Notes: generated by a model not told the origin, from the letters alone. DNA of 64,000 nt from Marinobacterium profundum (GCF_001528745.1 NZ_BCNS01000104.1:1-64000); one strand, 5' to 3'; shown: positions 7,568 to 16,676, counted from the first letter of the stretch. Numbers and translations: made by a program.

Positions 7568-9316
7568 TCAGCTGCGCCCGAGAATCTTCTCAATCACGCC
7601 CGGCAACGTACCCAGGCTGGCATCGGTGCAAGACCTGGCCCGCCAGGCAACGAAGTGATCGGGACGCACCAGCACGCAGCCGTCATCATCGACCCCACGC
7701 AGCCTCTCCCAGTCGCCGAAGCAGTCGATATAATCCTGCCCCGCCCCGATAACGCGAACATCGATATGGATGCCCATCTGATCCTCGATAGAACGGACCA
7801 CATCCTGCCAGGCCTCCCCGCCGATGCCGGTCAGGAGGGTGAACTCGCCCTTGCCGACAATGTCGTGCGTTGACAGCTTGGTTCTATCTCGGTTAAGCCA
7901 GGCATGGGGTAATCGGCAGCCAGGCCAGGTCGAGGCCTGATAGTAGAGCTCAGGGTCCTGCCTATATTCAGGGGCTGGGGTTCCATCAGGAACAACCGCC
8001 GAGCTGCCATAACGTTGCCCCAGCTCCACGCCGTGGGCGTTGAACTGATAGTTTTGCAGCTCGATAGCGGCTGCCAGCTTTTGCCGGCGCAGCCTTCCGT
8101 CCTCCCCTGGGGCAAAGGTGCGATGCAGGTTATCCCACCCCTGGGCTTCGGTTTGCCCTGGCTCGAACCCCAGCGCCGCTGGAATCGGCGCCATATTGCC
8201 CACGCTTTGCATCGCCCGGTCGACAACCTGCCGCCCCACCGGCTGGCGTTCCGCCGAGTAGCTTTCCAGCAGCCTGGGGTTTGCCTTGCCCTCGAGCACC
8301 CACTTCAGTTTCCAGGCCAGATTGAAGCCGTCCTGTACCGAGGTATTGGAACCCAGACCGTTGGCTGGCGGATGCCGATGCACGGCATCCCCGACGCAGA
8401 AAACACGCCCCCTTGAGTAGTGCTGCGCGACTATATGGTTGATCTGCCACTGGCTGACCGCCTTGATTTTGATCTCGACGCTGTCGTCACCAATCAGGCG
8501 CGCGATACGGGCCTTGACGGTCGCCTCACTCAGAACAGGCTCCCCCTCTTTGAGGTCATACATGAAGAGCATGACCCATTCGGTCCAGGGTTTGACATTG
8601 ATAAAGGTCCCGCTGCCGACCCAGTAATCGTTGCCGGGTGTCAGCATCCAGTAGAGAACACTCGGACGGTAATCGACCAGGTGCGACAGGTCAGCTTCAA
8701 ACCAGACGTTGGCGGCATGCCCCAGTCCCATTTCACCATCCAGCGTGAGCTCCAGGCCTTCGACAACCTGGCTGCGCGCACCATCGGCGCCCACCAGGTA
8801 CTGGCTGCGTACTGTGATGACCTCGCCTGAGGCGCGATCCAATACCCGGGATAGCACGCCCGCCTCGTCCTGGCTGAAAGACTGGAGTTCGTGATTGAAG
8901 CGCACATCGGCAACAGCCACATCACGAATCGTATCGAGCAGTATTGGCTCGAGCAGATGCTGACCGATATTGCACATGCCGGTGGGGCTGGCTTTATCGT
9001 AATCGGAGCGACGCTCAGGCCCCTGCCCCCAGGTAGATAACCGACCAATCTCGGTGCCGTTAAAACCCGTGGCCCAGGCATTGTTCCCCATCCAGTCCGA
9101 GCGGGTGGCAACTTTCAGCACCTGCTGCTCGACACCAAGATCGCGAAATACCTCCATCGCGCCCTGGTTGGTAATATGCGCCCGGGGCGAATTGGCCGTA
9201 CCGGGATATTTTGATACCAGCATATGGCTGATCCCATACCGGGACAGCGCCAGCGATGTCGTTAAGCCGGCTGGACCACCGCCGACAACAAGAACAGGCG
9301 TATCGATGGTTTTCAT
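7568..9316 (-). CDS. FAD-dependent aromatic hydroxylase, TfdB/PheA-like
   Basis: This 582-residue flavoprotein belongs to the single-component phenol hydroxylases (group A monooxygenases), which add one hydroxyl ortho to a phenolic group using NAD(P)H and O2. The FAD/NAD fold starts with VVGGGPAGL (residues 10-18). The second FAD motif is GDAVHRHPPANGLGSN, where the His-Pro-Pro feature is typical of the PheA/TfdB branch, and the C-terminal part is a thioredoxin-like domain with no catalytic cysteines. Length matches 2,4-dichlorophenol 6-monooxygenase (just under 600). Position between MmsA/DUF2798 and the extradiol dioxygenase indicates that it makes the catechol used by the next enzyme. The substrate cannot be read from sequence; resorcinol, hydroxybenzoate-like or chlorophenolic substrates are all possible. 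Confidence 0.85.
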   Translation of the reverse strand: MKTIDTPVLVVGGGPAGLTTSLALSRYGISHMLVSKYPGTANSPRAHITNQGAMEVFRDLGVEQQVLKVATRSDWMGNNAWATGFNGTEIGRLSTWGQGPERRSDYDKASPTGMCNIGQHLLEPILLDTIRDVAVADVRFNHELQSFSQDEAGVLSRVLDRASGEVITVRSQYLVGADGARSQVVEGLELTLDGEMGLGHAANVWFEADLSHLVDYRPSVLYWMLTPGNDYWVGSGTFINVKPWTEWVMLFMYDLKEGEPVLSEATVKARIARLIGDDSVEIKIKAVSQWQINHIVAQHYSRGRVFCVGDAVHRHPPANGLGSNTSVQDGFNLAWKLKWVLEGKANPRLLESYSAERQPVGRQVVDRAMQSVGNMAPIPAALGFEPGQTEAQGWDNLHRTFAPGEDGRLRRQKLAAAIELQNYQFNAHGVELGQRYGSSAVVPDGTPAPEYRQDPELYYQASTWPGCRLPHAWLNRDRTKLSTHDIVGKGEFTLLTGIGGEAWQDVVRSIEDQMGIHIDVRVIGAGQDYIDCFGDWERLRGVDDDGCVLVRPDHFVAWRARSCTDASLGTLPGVIEKILGRS

Positions 9317-9450
9317 CGTTATTTTTCTCCTGTGATAAATCCGTTTTTAAAGCAGCCAAACACACTCTGGCTAAACCTTTAAGTCTGCGGGCACTACTCA
9401 AGAATAGAAAATCAGAAAAACTCTAATTATAAATACGACACTCGCTCATG

Positions 9451-9469
9451 CAGCCATTAAGAATGGCTG
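9451..9469. other. Perfect 8-bp hairpin 3' of the DUF2798 gene
   Basis: CAGCCATT-AAG-AATGGCTG forms a perfect 8-bp stem. It lies between the DUF2798 gene stop and the hydroxylase gene start, both on the minus strand. No T-run follows on that strand, so it is more likely an mRNA stability or processing hairpin than a terminator. Confidence 0.4.
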
Positions 9470-9499
9470 TTCAGTAAAAACTTACGCATGCTAATAAAT

Positions 9500-9724
9500 C
9501 TATTTTAAAAGCTTCGTCACGACGACCTGTAATCGTGGAGCCCCGACCTTGATCAACAAAAACGCTATCGGCCATGCAATATAAATAGAACGCCACCAGC
9601 GCGACAAAAAGCCCTCGACCAAGCCTGTATTCACCCAGGTTATTATCGCCGTCATGATGGTCACCATATAGATTGACATCATTACCGAGAAAACCAGCTG
9701 CGCATGCCGGCGTGGAAACAACAT
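9500..9724 (-). CDS. DUF2798 small membrane protein
   Basis: This 74-residue protein matches the DUF2798 pattern: an N-terminal RRHAQLVFSVMMSIYMV, a first membrane helix at about 9-31, a linker ending in EGFLSRWWRSIYIAW, and a second helix at about 44-60, ending in APRLQVVVTKLL. The family is widespread in proteobacteria and uncharacterised. It is often found beside transporters or redox enzymes. Here it lies inside the catabolic operon between the aldehyde dehydrogenase and hydroxylase genes. The ATG at 9724 is preceded by AGGTATTCA (GGAGGTATTC on the minus strand), a good ribosome binding site. A role in substrate or product movement across the inner membrane would be guesswork. Confidence 0.8.
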   Translation of the reverse strand: MLFPRRHAQLVFSVMMSIYMVTIMTAIITWVNTGLVEGFLSRWWRSIYIAWPIAFLLIKVGAPRLQVVVTKLLK

Positions 9725-9783
9725 TGAATACCTCCAATAAGCTATTAACCTGGCGCCACTGGATCATCACTTATGCAGAAGAC

Positions 9784-9818
9784 ACAATGATGAGGCATCC
9801 CTGCTTCAGATATTGACC
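9784..9818 (+). repeat. Partial copy of the intergenic hairpin repeat
   Basis: ACAATGATGAGGCATCCCTG followed by CTTCAGATATTGACC is a decayed copy of the last hairpin of the repeat seen in full at 12390-12528 and 52532-52694 (consensus ATGAAGCATCCCTGCTTCAT). Only this terminal part is preserved. It sits between the mmsA and DUF2798 genes. Confidence 0.65.
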
Positions 9819-9837
9819 CCTTGGTTTTTAACCTGGC

Positions 9838-9868
9838 GATGAAACAGGCCGTCCCGCCCTGTTTCATC
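9838..9868. other. Perfect 11-bp hairpin at the mmsA 3' end
   Basis: GATGAAACAGG and CCTGTTTCATC form an 11-bp perfect stem with a 9-base loop, 6 bp beyond the mmsA stop. On the minus strand it is not followed by a T-run, so it may stabilise the upstream mRNA rather than terminate. Its GATGAA..TTCATC arms echo the last hairpin of the repeat family next to it. Confidence 0.5.
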
Positions 9869-9874
9869 ATCGCC

Positions 9875-11377
9875 CTACTTCATCGTCGGCATAACGAAAT
9901 CCGCACCGGTGCGAATACCGCTCATCCAGCGGGACGTGACCGTTTTAAGCTTGGTATAAAAGCGCACACCTTCGGGGCCGTGCATATGGTGGTCGCCGAA
10001 GAGCGAATTCTTCCAGCCGCCAAAACTGTGGAATGCCATCGGCACCGGAATCGGAACATTGACCCCGACCATGCCTACCTGAATTTCGTGCGCAAACATC
10101 CGGGCGGAATCGCCGTCACGGGTAAAAATAGCGGTGCCATTGCCATACTGATGAGCGTTGATCAGGTCGACGGCTTCCCGGTAACTTTGCACCCGCACCA
10201 CGCCCAGCACAGGCCCGAAAATTTCCTCCTGATAGATGCTCATCTCCGACGTCACTTGATCGAACAGACTGCCGCCCAGAAAAAAGCCGTTCTCGCAGCC
10301 CTTGGACAGCACACGGGGCTCGCGACCATCGACTACGAGCCGGGCACCCTCAGCAACGCCCTGGTCAATACAGGAGCGGACATTGTCCAGGTGAGCACGA
10401 CTGATCAGCGGGCCCATTTCGATATCCGGGTCGTCGCCGGCACCGATTTTCAGGGCCTGTACACGGGGTGCCAGGCGTTCGATCAGCGCATCGGCCGCCT
10501 CATCGCCCACCGCCACCGCAATCGAGATCGCCATGCAGCGTTCACCCGCCGCCCCGTAGGCTGCCCCCATCAGGGCATCGGCGGCCTTGTCGAAATCGGC
10601 ATCTGGCATCACCACCATATGGTTTTTAGCGCCACCCAGCGCCTGTACCCGCTTGCCGTTCGCTGCACCTGTGGCATAGATATAGCGGGCTATCGGCGTG
10701 GAGCCAACGAAGCTGACCGCCTGAACATCAGGGTGAACCAGCAGAGCATCAACCGCCGCCTTGTCGCCCTGCACTACATTGAAAGCGCCCTCCGGGAGAC
10801 CGGCCTGCTGCAACAATGCGGCGAGAAACAGCGCAGCGGAGGGATCGCGTTCCGAAGGCTTGAGCACGAAGGTGTTACCACATGCCAGCGCCACCGGGAA
10901 CATCCAGAGCGCGACCATGGCCGGGAAGTTAAACGGCGTGATACCGGCCACAACCCCCAGCGGCTGGCGCAGTGAATGGGAATCGATACTGCCGCCGATA
11001 TTCTCGGTGACCTCACCCTTGAGCAAATGCGGACCACCGCAGGCAAACTCCACCACTTCGATCCCGCGGGTCACTTCGCCCATTGCATCGGACAACGTCT
11101 TACCGTGCTCAGCAGTAATCAGCGCCGCCAGCTCGTCGGCATGGTGCTCGAGCAAATGCTTGAATTTACCCAGCACGCGCGCGCGCCGCAGCGGCGTCAG
11201 GCCTGACCAGGCAGGGAAAGCCGCCTTCGCCGCCCGCACCGCGTCACCTACTTCATCGACCGTTCCCATGGGTACTCTGGCGATCACGGCACCGGTCGCC
11301 GGATTAAGCACCTGGGAGAAACGCTCGCTGCGGGATTCGACCGTCTGGCCGTTAATATAATGTGTCAGAGTATTCAT
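9875..11377 (-). CDS. mmsA: CoA-acylating (methyl)malonate-semialdehyde dehydrogenase
   Basis: This 500-residue aldehyde dehydrogenase belongs to the CoA-dependent MmsA subfamily, which converts malonate or methylmalonate semialdehyde to acetyl- or propionyl-CoA with release of CO2. Visible features are Asn150 in ITPFNFPAM, the catalytic Cys281 in GERCMAIS, and ALGGAKNH at 246-253, where most aldehyde dehydrogenases carry a general-base glutamate. That replacement is the hallmark of the CoA-acylating branch. The ATG at 11377 is used; a GTG 12 bases upstream is the alternative. It sits within the catabolic operon between a SnoaL-like gene and DUF2798, so the pathway probably yields a C3 semialdehyde as an end product. 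This would fit a meta-cleavage route ending in malonate semialdehyde. Valine or inositol breakdown genes, the usual partners of mmsA, are absent here. Confidence 0.9.
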   Translation of the reverse strand: MNTLTHYINGQTVESRSERFSQVLNPATGAVIARVPMGTVDEVGDAVRAAKAAFPAWSGLTPLRRARVLGKFKHLLEHHADELAALITAEHGKTLSDAMGEVTRGIEVVEFACGGPHLLKGEVTENIGGSIDSHSLRQPLGVVAGITPFNFPAMVALWMFPVALACGNTFVLKPSERDPSAALFLAALLQQAGLPEGAFNVVQGDKAAVDALLVHPDVQAVSFVGSTPIARYIYATGAANGKRVQALGGAKNHMVVMPDADFDKAADALMGAAYGAAGERCMAISIAVAVGDEAADALIERLAPRVQALKIGAGDDPDIEMGPLISRAHLDNVRSCIDQGVAEGARLVVDGREPRVLSKGCENGFFLGGSLFDQVTSEMSIYQEEIFGPVLGVVRVQSYREAVDLINAHQYGNGTAIFTRDGDSARMFAHEIQVGMVGVNVPIPVPMAFHSFGGWKNSLFGDHHMHGPEGVRFYTKLKTVTSRWMSGIRTGADFVMPTMK

Positions 11378-11476
11378 TGTTCTTTGCACCTTAGTGAGTA
11401 AAGGGTCGTCCGCAGGCGTCGTTTAACTCATCCGCACAGACGCGCGATGATTCCGCCAACGGCATTCAGCCAGGGT

Positions 11477-11866
11477 TTATTGTGATTCGTTCAGTCTGCG
11501 GCAGGCCTGCCAGGCCAGCAATTTCCAGCCATCAGGCATCTGTTGCCAGATACAGAGGAAACGACAGTTCAGATGCGTTGCTATGCCCTCTATATCAACA
11601 TCGATCTGGATATTGCCGGTAATAACCGCCAGCTCCCCAAATATGCGAATATCATGGTCTTGACACTCGATATGACGATATTTCCATTTTCCCGCCTGAA
11701 CCCCCTGCAGATAGGATCTCTTGCTATCGGTCACACCATCGGAGTGGGTGTAACTGAGATCCGCCGCCAGAAGTTTATCCAGCGTATCGGTATCGGCCTC
11801 CCGCATGGCTTGGTAACGCTGAAGCTCCAGCTCGGAAATCAGGTCTCTTGTTATATGATTGGACAT
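11477..11866 (-). CDS. NTF2-like / SnoaL-type protein
   Basis: This 129-residue protein has the size and pattern of a single NTF2-like cone fold (DUF4440/SnoaL group). The start is helical (LISELELQRYQAMREAD), followed by LLAADLSYTHSDG, a conserved surface of the group, then strands ending WQQMPDGWKLLAWQACR. The family contains small isomerases, dehydratases and ligand-binding proteins. His and Asp residues in YTHSDG could line the pocket, but the activity cannot be inferred. It is 100 bp downstream of the YciI-like gene (minus strand) and 100 bp upstream of mmsA. It could process an unstable ring-cleavage intermediate. Confidence 0.75.
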   Translation of the reverse strand: MSNHITRDLISELELQRYQAMREADTDTLDKLLAADLSYTHSDGVTDSKRSYLQGVQAGKWKYRHIECQDHDIRIFGELAVITGNIQIDVDIEGIATHLNCRFLCIWQQMPDGWKLLAWQACRRLNESQ

Positions 11867-11947
11867 TTTTCTTTCCAGACACTTTAAAAGGCGTGAATAT
11901 CAACCGGATGTTTACTGCACTCATAAGCTCCGGCCCCGACGTTAAAA

Positions 11948-12346
11948 TCAGATAATTTCCCTTTTACCGTCTGAATAACTGATGCGCACCGTCATGCAGC
12001 CTTCGTTCAGCAGCCAGGGGCGGATCTGGTAACGTCTTGCGCCAGAGCTGTGCATTGGATCTGATGCCATTATTTGATCTGCACCCTCAAGCGATTCGGC
12101 ACGGATGATAACGAGACCTTCACCGTCCCACTCCTTACCATCTTCGGTAAATAGAGGGCCTGCAGCAAACATGATGCCCTTGCGCTCGAGTTCGACCTGG
12201 AATTTAAGGTGTTCTTCGACATTCGCCAATACCTCATCCAGATTACCTGCTGAGTAGGTTTTAACCACGAAAAGCTGCTTGGCCAGGAATCCTTTACTTT
12301 CACAAAGTTCAACGATCTTATGACTTTCAATATTCCCGTTTGACAT
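11948..12346 (-). CDS. YciI-like protein (ferredoxin-like fold)
   Basis: This 132-residue protein resembles the YciI family: a first strand LFVVKTY, a helix with LANVEEHLKFQVELERKG, the family's GIMFAAGPLFTEDG segment and VIIRAESLEGADQIMASDP near the middle. YciI-like proteins are small dimeric alpha-beta barrels. Some act as muconolactone-isomerase- or chlorohydrolase-like enzymes, often in aromatic catabolism. The ATG at 12346 is chosen over a GTG two codons upstream because AGAGG lies eight bases before it. It is the first gene after the TRAP permease genes, separated from them by the hairpin repeat. A catalytic or accessory role in the pathway is inferred only from context. Confidence 0.75.
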   Translation of the reverse strand: MSNGNIESHKIVELCESKGFLAKQLFVVKTYSAGNLDEVLANVEEHLKFQVELERKGIMFAAGPLFTEDGKEWDGEGLVIIRAESLEGADQIMASDPMHSSGARRYQIRPWLLNEGCMTVRISYSDGKREII

Positions 12347-12389
12347 AAACACCTCTGCTTTATTTATATTTTATAATTACTGGCCCGAC

Positions 12390-12528
12390 GGGTTAATACA
12401 TGAAGCAGGGATGCTTCATCATTGCCCGCAGGGCAATGCGAACCCCACAAAAACCAGCACGTTCACGCACTTGCGCCTGTTTTTGTGGGGTGACGGAAAA
12501 ATAGGTAGGGAACCTATTTTTCCGTCAG
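12390..12528 (-). repeat. Four-hairpin intergenic repeat, full copy
   Basis: Read on the minus strand, this 139-bp unit folds into four successive hairpins. The first has 15-bp perfect arms (TGACGGAAAAATAGG with its complement, 7-base loop). The second is closed by CCCCACAAAAAC and GTTTTTGTGGGG. The third is CATTGCCC-TGC-GGGCAATG. The fourth is ATGAAGCATCCCTGCTTCAT. A matching unit is at 52532-52694 on the plus strand, and partial ones are at 27570-27670 and 9784-9818. Here it fills the gap between the dctM stop and the next gene of the operon, starting 2 bp after dctM. It could act as a partial terminator or as an mRNA-stabilising element that sets different levels for the transporter and enzyme genes. 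Confidence 0.8.
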
Positions 12529-12529
12529 G

Positions 12530-13849
12530 CTAATAGCGAATCAGAACCGTTGTAATTCCCGGAACAGCCACCAGCAATGCCAGCAATAGCAACATGCAGC
12601 CGATAAAAGGCATAACGCCGATAAAGATCTCCTTGATGCCGATACTCTGATCATCCAGCGCCGCCTTGACGGTATAAACCGAGATCCCAAATGGCGGTGT
12701 GATCAGGCCAATCTCGACAGCGATAATGGTGATCACGCCGAACCAGATCAGGTCCATTCCGAACGCCTGGGCAATCGGCAGTACGATCGGCACCAGAATC
12801 AGCAAGATGGACACCGAATCCAGAATGCAGCCCAGCAACAGCAGCACTGCGATATAGACCAGCAGGAACTGATAGGGCCCCAGCCCATAGCTGCCCATCA
12901 GGTCCGCGACCCCCGCGGGCAGGCCCGTCATCGCCAGCATGCGGCTGTACAGGCTGGCGGCCATGATCAGAAACAATACCGCCACCGACACATGACCGGT
13001 TTCGACCAGTACCTTCCACAGCGAGGCGAGCGTCAGCCTTCTCAGCGCCAGGGCCAGGCAAAAGGCGCCGAAGGCCCCGACGGCACCGGCTTCGATCGGT
13101 GTGAAGATACCGCCGTAAAGTCCGCCGAGCACCAGCAGAATCAGCAACAGTATTGGCAAGGCCTTGCGGCTGGCCGACGCCGGGGTTTCCTTGTTACGCA
13201 GGCTCTCGTCAGCGCTGGCTTCACCGATAAAGCCGGGCCAGAACCGGGTCATCAAGGCGATGAGCACACAGAAAGACAGTGCCAGCAGGATGCCCGGAAT
13301 CACGCCGGCGATGAAGAGGCTACCGATCGACTCCTCCGCCAGAACACCATAGACAATCATCAACAGACTGGGCGGTATCAACATGCCCAGAATCGAGCTG
13401 GCCGCGACTACACCCACCGAAAAACGGGCGCTATGGCCGTGTCGCATCATTTCCGGCACCGCAACCTTGGTGAACACGGCAGCGGACGCGATACTGACGC
13501 CGGTGATGGCGGCGAAAACGGCATTGGAACCGACGGTCGCCATACCCAGGCCACCGCGGATCTTGCGCAATAACCATTCCGCCACATCAAAGGTATCGCG
13601 CCCCACCCCGCAGACCGAGACCAGCATGCCCATCAGCACAAAGAGCGGTACAACGCCAAACAGGTACTCGCTGATCGAGTCATTGACCGCAGCGCCGACC
13701 ATGCGGCTCGCGATTTCCGGGTTCCTCAGAATCGCCAGACTCGAGAAAGAAATAAGGATCAGCGCCATACCAATATGCATGCCGAAAAAGATCGCGGCGA
13801 GCATCAGTACAATCGAAAGCGAACCTATTTCAATGGCAGTCATTGTCAT
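12530..13849 (-). CDS. dctM: TRAP transporter large permease (DctM)
   Basis: This 439-residue protein is the 12-helix membrane subunit of a tripartite ATP-independent periplasmic transporter, which couples solute uptake to the Na+ gradient. Family features include the hydrophobic start (IGSLSIVLMLAAIFFGMHIGM), the conserved SGVSIASAAVFTKVAVPEM-like region (here ITGVSIASAAVF), LGMLIPPSLLMIVYG and GLITPPFGISVYTVKA near the C-terminus. Its ATG overlaps the last codon of the DctQ gene (ATGA-type), so the two are translationally coupled. The operon around it makes an aromatic or related organic acid the likely cargo; the permease itself does not reveal specificity. Confidence 0.92.
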   Translation of the reverse strand: MTMTAIEIGSLSIVLMLAAIFFGMHIGMALILISFSSLAILRNPEIASRMVGAAVNDSISEYLFGVVPLFVLMGMLVSVCGVGRDTFDVAEWLLRKIRGGLGMATVGSNAVFAAITGVSIASAAVFTKVAVPEMMRHGHSARFSVGVVAASSILGMLIPPSLLMIVYGVLAEESIGSLFIAGVIPGILLALSFCVLIALMTRFWPGFIGEASADESLRNKETPASASRKALPILLLILLVLGGLYGGIFTPIEAGAVGAFGAFCLALALRRLTLASLWKVLVETGHVSVAVLFLIMAASLYSRMLAMTGLPAGVADLMGSYGLGPYQFLLVYIAVLLLLGCILDSVSILLILVPIVLPIAQAFGMDLIWFGVITIIAVEIGLITPPFGISVYTVKAALDDQSIGIKEIFIGVMPFIGCMLLLLALLVAVPGITTVLIRY

Positions 13850-14424
13850 TCCTCCTGCAGGCTTTTGGCCGGGGCCATACAGCCACGAACATCGCCATAG
13901 ATATGCAGCCCGTACTGGATAATGGTGGCGGCAGACCCCACCAGTATCACCAGTCGAACGGGCCAGGTGGGCAGCGTAAACAGCCCCGGCACCCCTACGT
14001 AATCATTGTCGTGCCAGGCGTTCAGGAACATGGGCAGCGTCGCATGCAGCACGATCAGACAGGCCACAAGCCCGCCAAGACTGAACAGCGCCCGCAGGAG
14101 CCTACCCAGGCGCGGGCAGAGCCCGATAAAGCTGTCCAGAAAGATATCGGCCCGCGCCATGCGGTTGTGCCTGAGGGTGCTGGCAAGCTGCATAAACACG
14201 ATGGCGACGATCGACAGTGACACGAACTCCGCAACACCGTAGATGGGCTGGCTCAGCAACGACCGGGATGCCACATCGCCACAGATCAACAGCATCATCG
14301 CGAATATCAACAGCGAGCCGATGCCGTTCATCCCGTCGATCAGGTAATGCAATGGCGAGAGTCGCAGCCTGGCCCGGCAGCCGCTTGCCTGCGCCGGTTG
14401 CTGCAGTGCCGTATTGGTATTCAT
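13846..14424 (-). CDS. dctQ: TRAP transporter small permease (DctQ)
   Basis: This 192-residue protein is the four-helix small membrane subunit of the TRAP system. Segments at about 37-55, 70-95, 115-135 and 150-170 are hydrophobic, and the family region DVASRSLLSQPIYGVAEFV is present between helices 1 and 2. The ATG at 14424 has GGAGG seven bases upstream; an in-frame GTG at 14445 would place the ribosome binding site inside the gene. It lies 17 bp after the substrate-binding gene and overlaps dctM. DctQ serves as the scaffold between the binding protein and DctM. Confidence 0.9.
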   Translation of the reverse strand: MNTNTALQQPAQASGCRARLRLSPLHYLIDGMNGIGSLLIFAMMLLICGDVASRSLLSQPIYGVAEFVSLSIVAIVFMQLASTLRHNRMARADIFLDSFIGLCPRLGRLLRALFSLGGLVACLIVLHATLPMFLNAWHDNDYVGVPGLFTLPTWPVRLVILVGSAATIIQYGLHIYGDVRGCMAPAKSLQEE

Positions 14425-14441
14425 GCTGACCTCCAGCGTGC

Positions 14442-15536
14442 TCACAGCTCTTGATCCCAGTTGCGCAGTGGCTCGACGCCCTGCTTACGCATCGCATTCA
14501 TGTAGGCACTGAGCACTTCGCGAGCAGGCAAGCCGTTGGCTTCATTCTCCTGTACCCACTGTGCCGCGATGTTGGGCATGGCACTGACCCAGGCCAGTCG
14601 CTGTTCGCGGGACCACTCGAGGACCTCCACCGCCGGCGTCGCATCGGCACCCTCCTCGGCCAATTTCTGCATTCCGTTGTGGTAGTTAGCCATAACGGCT
14701 TCACCCAGTTTGCGCGAGTACTCCAGGCCAACCTCTTTCATGATCTGCTGCACATCCTCTGGCAAGCGCCCCCAGGTATCCTTGTTGATGGCCAGCGCAC
14801 CGAAGTAAGTCGACCCGAGATTGACCTTGGTCACGTAAGGCGCAACCTCGTACAGCTTGATTCCCATGACTCCCGATGTCAGCGATAGCGCGCCTTCGGA
14901 CAGGCCGGTCTGCAAATCGGTGTAATAGGTCGTGAGCGCACCGTTGACCGCCACAGACCCGGTTCCGCGCATCCAGGACGCGAGTACACCGGGCGCCGAA
15001 ATTCGGCGACCCTCCAGGTCCTCTACCGAGTTAAGCGGGAAAGTCGTGAACATCTGGTAGGTGTCGCCACTGCAGGCGCCCAGAAAGACCAGGTTGTTCT
15101 GCTCCCACTCCGCCTTCAGCGCCGGAACCGTCTCGTTCAACTCATTGAAAACCTCCATCATCAGCGCCGGATCATCCGTCACCGCCGGCGCATAGATGGT
15201 CACCTGGCTCAGGGGTTGCTTCGCGCCCTCCAGATTGCTGAAAACCCAGCCGATATCGACGATACCTTCGGCCACTGAGCTCAGCGTGGCGTTCGCCTTG
15301 TAGAGCTGCCCTCCGTAGGCCTCCTGCCACTGGATGCTGTAGTCCTTCCCCAGTGCCTCGACCCGCCGGGTGACTTCGGGAATGAAATGATTCGAGATAA
15401 CCCCCACCCAGGGCAGGATCTTGGGATGGCTGGCCCCGACCGTTAACCTGAAGGTTTCTCCGGCATGGGCCACAGTTGCCTGGAACAACGTCAGACAAGA
15501 GGCGATACAGGCACTCATTAGGTATTTATGCCACAT
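14442..15536 (-). CDS. dctP: TRAP transporter substrate-binding protein (DctP)
   Basis: This 364-residue periplasmic protein delivers the solute to the DctQM membrane pair. It has a Sec signal peptide with likely cleavage after AHA near residue 25. The DctP fold is supported by the family order: a first-domain segment GGQLYKANATLSSVAEGIVD, then LNSVEDLEGRRI, and a later YEVAPYVTKVNLG segment near the carboxylate-binding region. The conserved Arg for a ligand carboxylate is probably in VEDLEGRRISAPG. It is the first TRAP gene after the upstream VOC gene, with a 177-bp gap that may hold a promoter. The ligand is expected to be an organic acid related to the aromatic pathway. Confidence 0.9.
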   Translation of the reverse strand: MWHKYLMSACIASCLTLFQATVAHAGETFRLTVGASHPKILPWVGVISNHFIPEVTRRVEALGKDYSIQWQEAYGGQLYKANATLSSVAEGIVDIGWVFSNLEGAKQPLSQVTIYAPAVTDDPALMMEVFNELNETVPALKAEWEQNNLVFLGACSGDTYQMFTTFPLNSVEDLEGRRISAPGVLASWMRGTGSVAVNGALTTYYTDLQTGLSEGALSLTSGVMGIKLYEVAPYVTKVNLGSTYFGALAINKDTWGRLPEDVQQIMKEVGLEYSRKLGEAVMANYHNGMQKLAEEGADATPAVEVLEWSREQRLAWVSAMPNIAAQWVQENEANGLPAREVLSAYMNAMRKQGVEPLRNWDQEL

Positions 15537-15713
15537 GGTGACTCTCCTTATATTTATTGTCGTTTGGGTTAATCTGCACCGTTTATAATCCGCAAAACAA
15601 CCACTCCGAAGATTTCCGAAGCTTGTGCCGCTGTCACAATAAAACTCGACTCACCTCGAAGAGAATATTGATAAAATTCCGCTTTAATAATTGAAGGTTA
15701 TTGTTTACTGCTG

Positions 15714-16676
15714 TTATTTATTCAGCGAATAGGCTGAAGCCTCGCCGAGAAAATCTTCTACCGACATTGATGGCCCCCACTGATAGAGGCTGTCATCGCA
15801 GGCGGCCGTATGCCCCAGTGGAGATTCATGATTAAGAAGATCGCCATCGGTAAAGTGCTCAATAATATTGCCGGAAGGGTCCAGCCAATAATCGAATATC
15901 TGGCTGCCCAGTAAATGGCGACCAATGCCCCAGAAGGGTGTCCAGTTCCGCTCATGCATCCAGGTATTCCCCAGGCACTGGGCATCGAAGTCCTGTACTT
16001 CGAAGGAGGCATGATGAACTTTGTCCTGCGGCGCCTGGAAGAGCGCGACCGTATGGTGGTCGGTCCAGTCCGCGCCCCGGTTGAGTCGAAGAAACGCAGC
16101 AACAGGCTGATTCTGATCATCAGACTCGACCACAAGATCTGACGGAATCAAGCCTAGCATCTCCCGGTACCAGCTGAGGCTTTCCGGCATGTCCTCGACA
16201 CCGATGGCGATATGGCCCAGCCTCATCACCTGCGCCGGTGCTTTTGCCGGGCGCTGCACTTCACCAAAGCGTTGTTTTTTCTGGGCAGAATTCAACGTCA
16301 GCGCCTTGCGCATCGGCAAAGGCTCAGCGGCCTCCACAGCATGAACGAGTTCGACACGCAGCCCAGCCGGGTCGGTCAGTACCACGCGTTCGCCACCTCC
16401 GGGCCCCTCGATGGCTTCAATCAGCGAGCCACCCGGCAACGTCTGTGCAAATGCCAGGTCGGCCCGTTCTTCGACCGCGAAAGCGAGGGTCGAACAGCCC
16501 GTCTGCTCCGAGCGCTCGGCAATATAAACATACGGCAGTGGACCGGTACCGCGCATATAAAGTCGATCTGCAGTCTTTTGCGCAGTCACCATGCCAAAGT
16601 CCGTCAGGAAGCGTTCGACGGCGTCCAGATCTCGGTGGCGATAAACAACATGATTAATATCTTTTATTCTTAGCAT
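15714..16676 (-). CDS. Second VOC-family extradiol-type dioxygenase
   Basis: This 320-residue protein again has two vicinal-oxygen-chelate modules (about 5-115 and 152-280). The metal ligands of the second module are His155 (LGHIAIGV), His221 or His222 (VHHASFEV) and Glu273 (NIIEHFTDG), so the Fe(II) site looks intact. The C-terminal LYQWGPSMSVEDFLGE resembles that of the protein at 6562. It is placed between the FAH-type hydrolase and the TRAP genes, so the operon contains two apparently functional ring-opening dioxygenases. They may act on different diols of a branched or two-ring substrate, or one may be an isomerase-like or regulatory relative. AGGAG is present upstream of the ATG. Confidence 0.82.
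   Translation of the reverse strand: MLRIKDINHVVYRHRDLDAVERFLTDFGMVTAQKTADRLYMRGTGPLPYVYIAERSEQTGCSTLAFAVEERADLAFAQTLPGGSLIEAIEGPGGGERVVLTDPAGLRVELVHAVEAAEPLPMRKALTLNSAQKKQRFGEVQRPAKAPAQVMRLGHIAIGVEDMPESLSWYREMLGLIPSDLVVESDDQNQPVAAFLRLNRGADWTDHHTVALFQAPQDKVHHASFEVQDFDAQCLGNTWMHERNWTPFWGIGRHLLGSQIFDYWLDPSGNIIEHFTDGDLLNHESPLGHTAACDDSLYQWGPSMSVEDFLGEASAYSLNK

Noticed and set aside
9821-10975. Long plus-strand frame antisense to mmsA
   Set aside because: It mirrors the well-supported aldehyde dehydrogenase on the other strand, shows a composition biased to His/Arg/Gly, and has no ribosome binding site or family pattern. Similar shadows at 22128-23180, 28046-28987 and 32478-33620 were rejected for the same reason.
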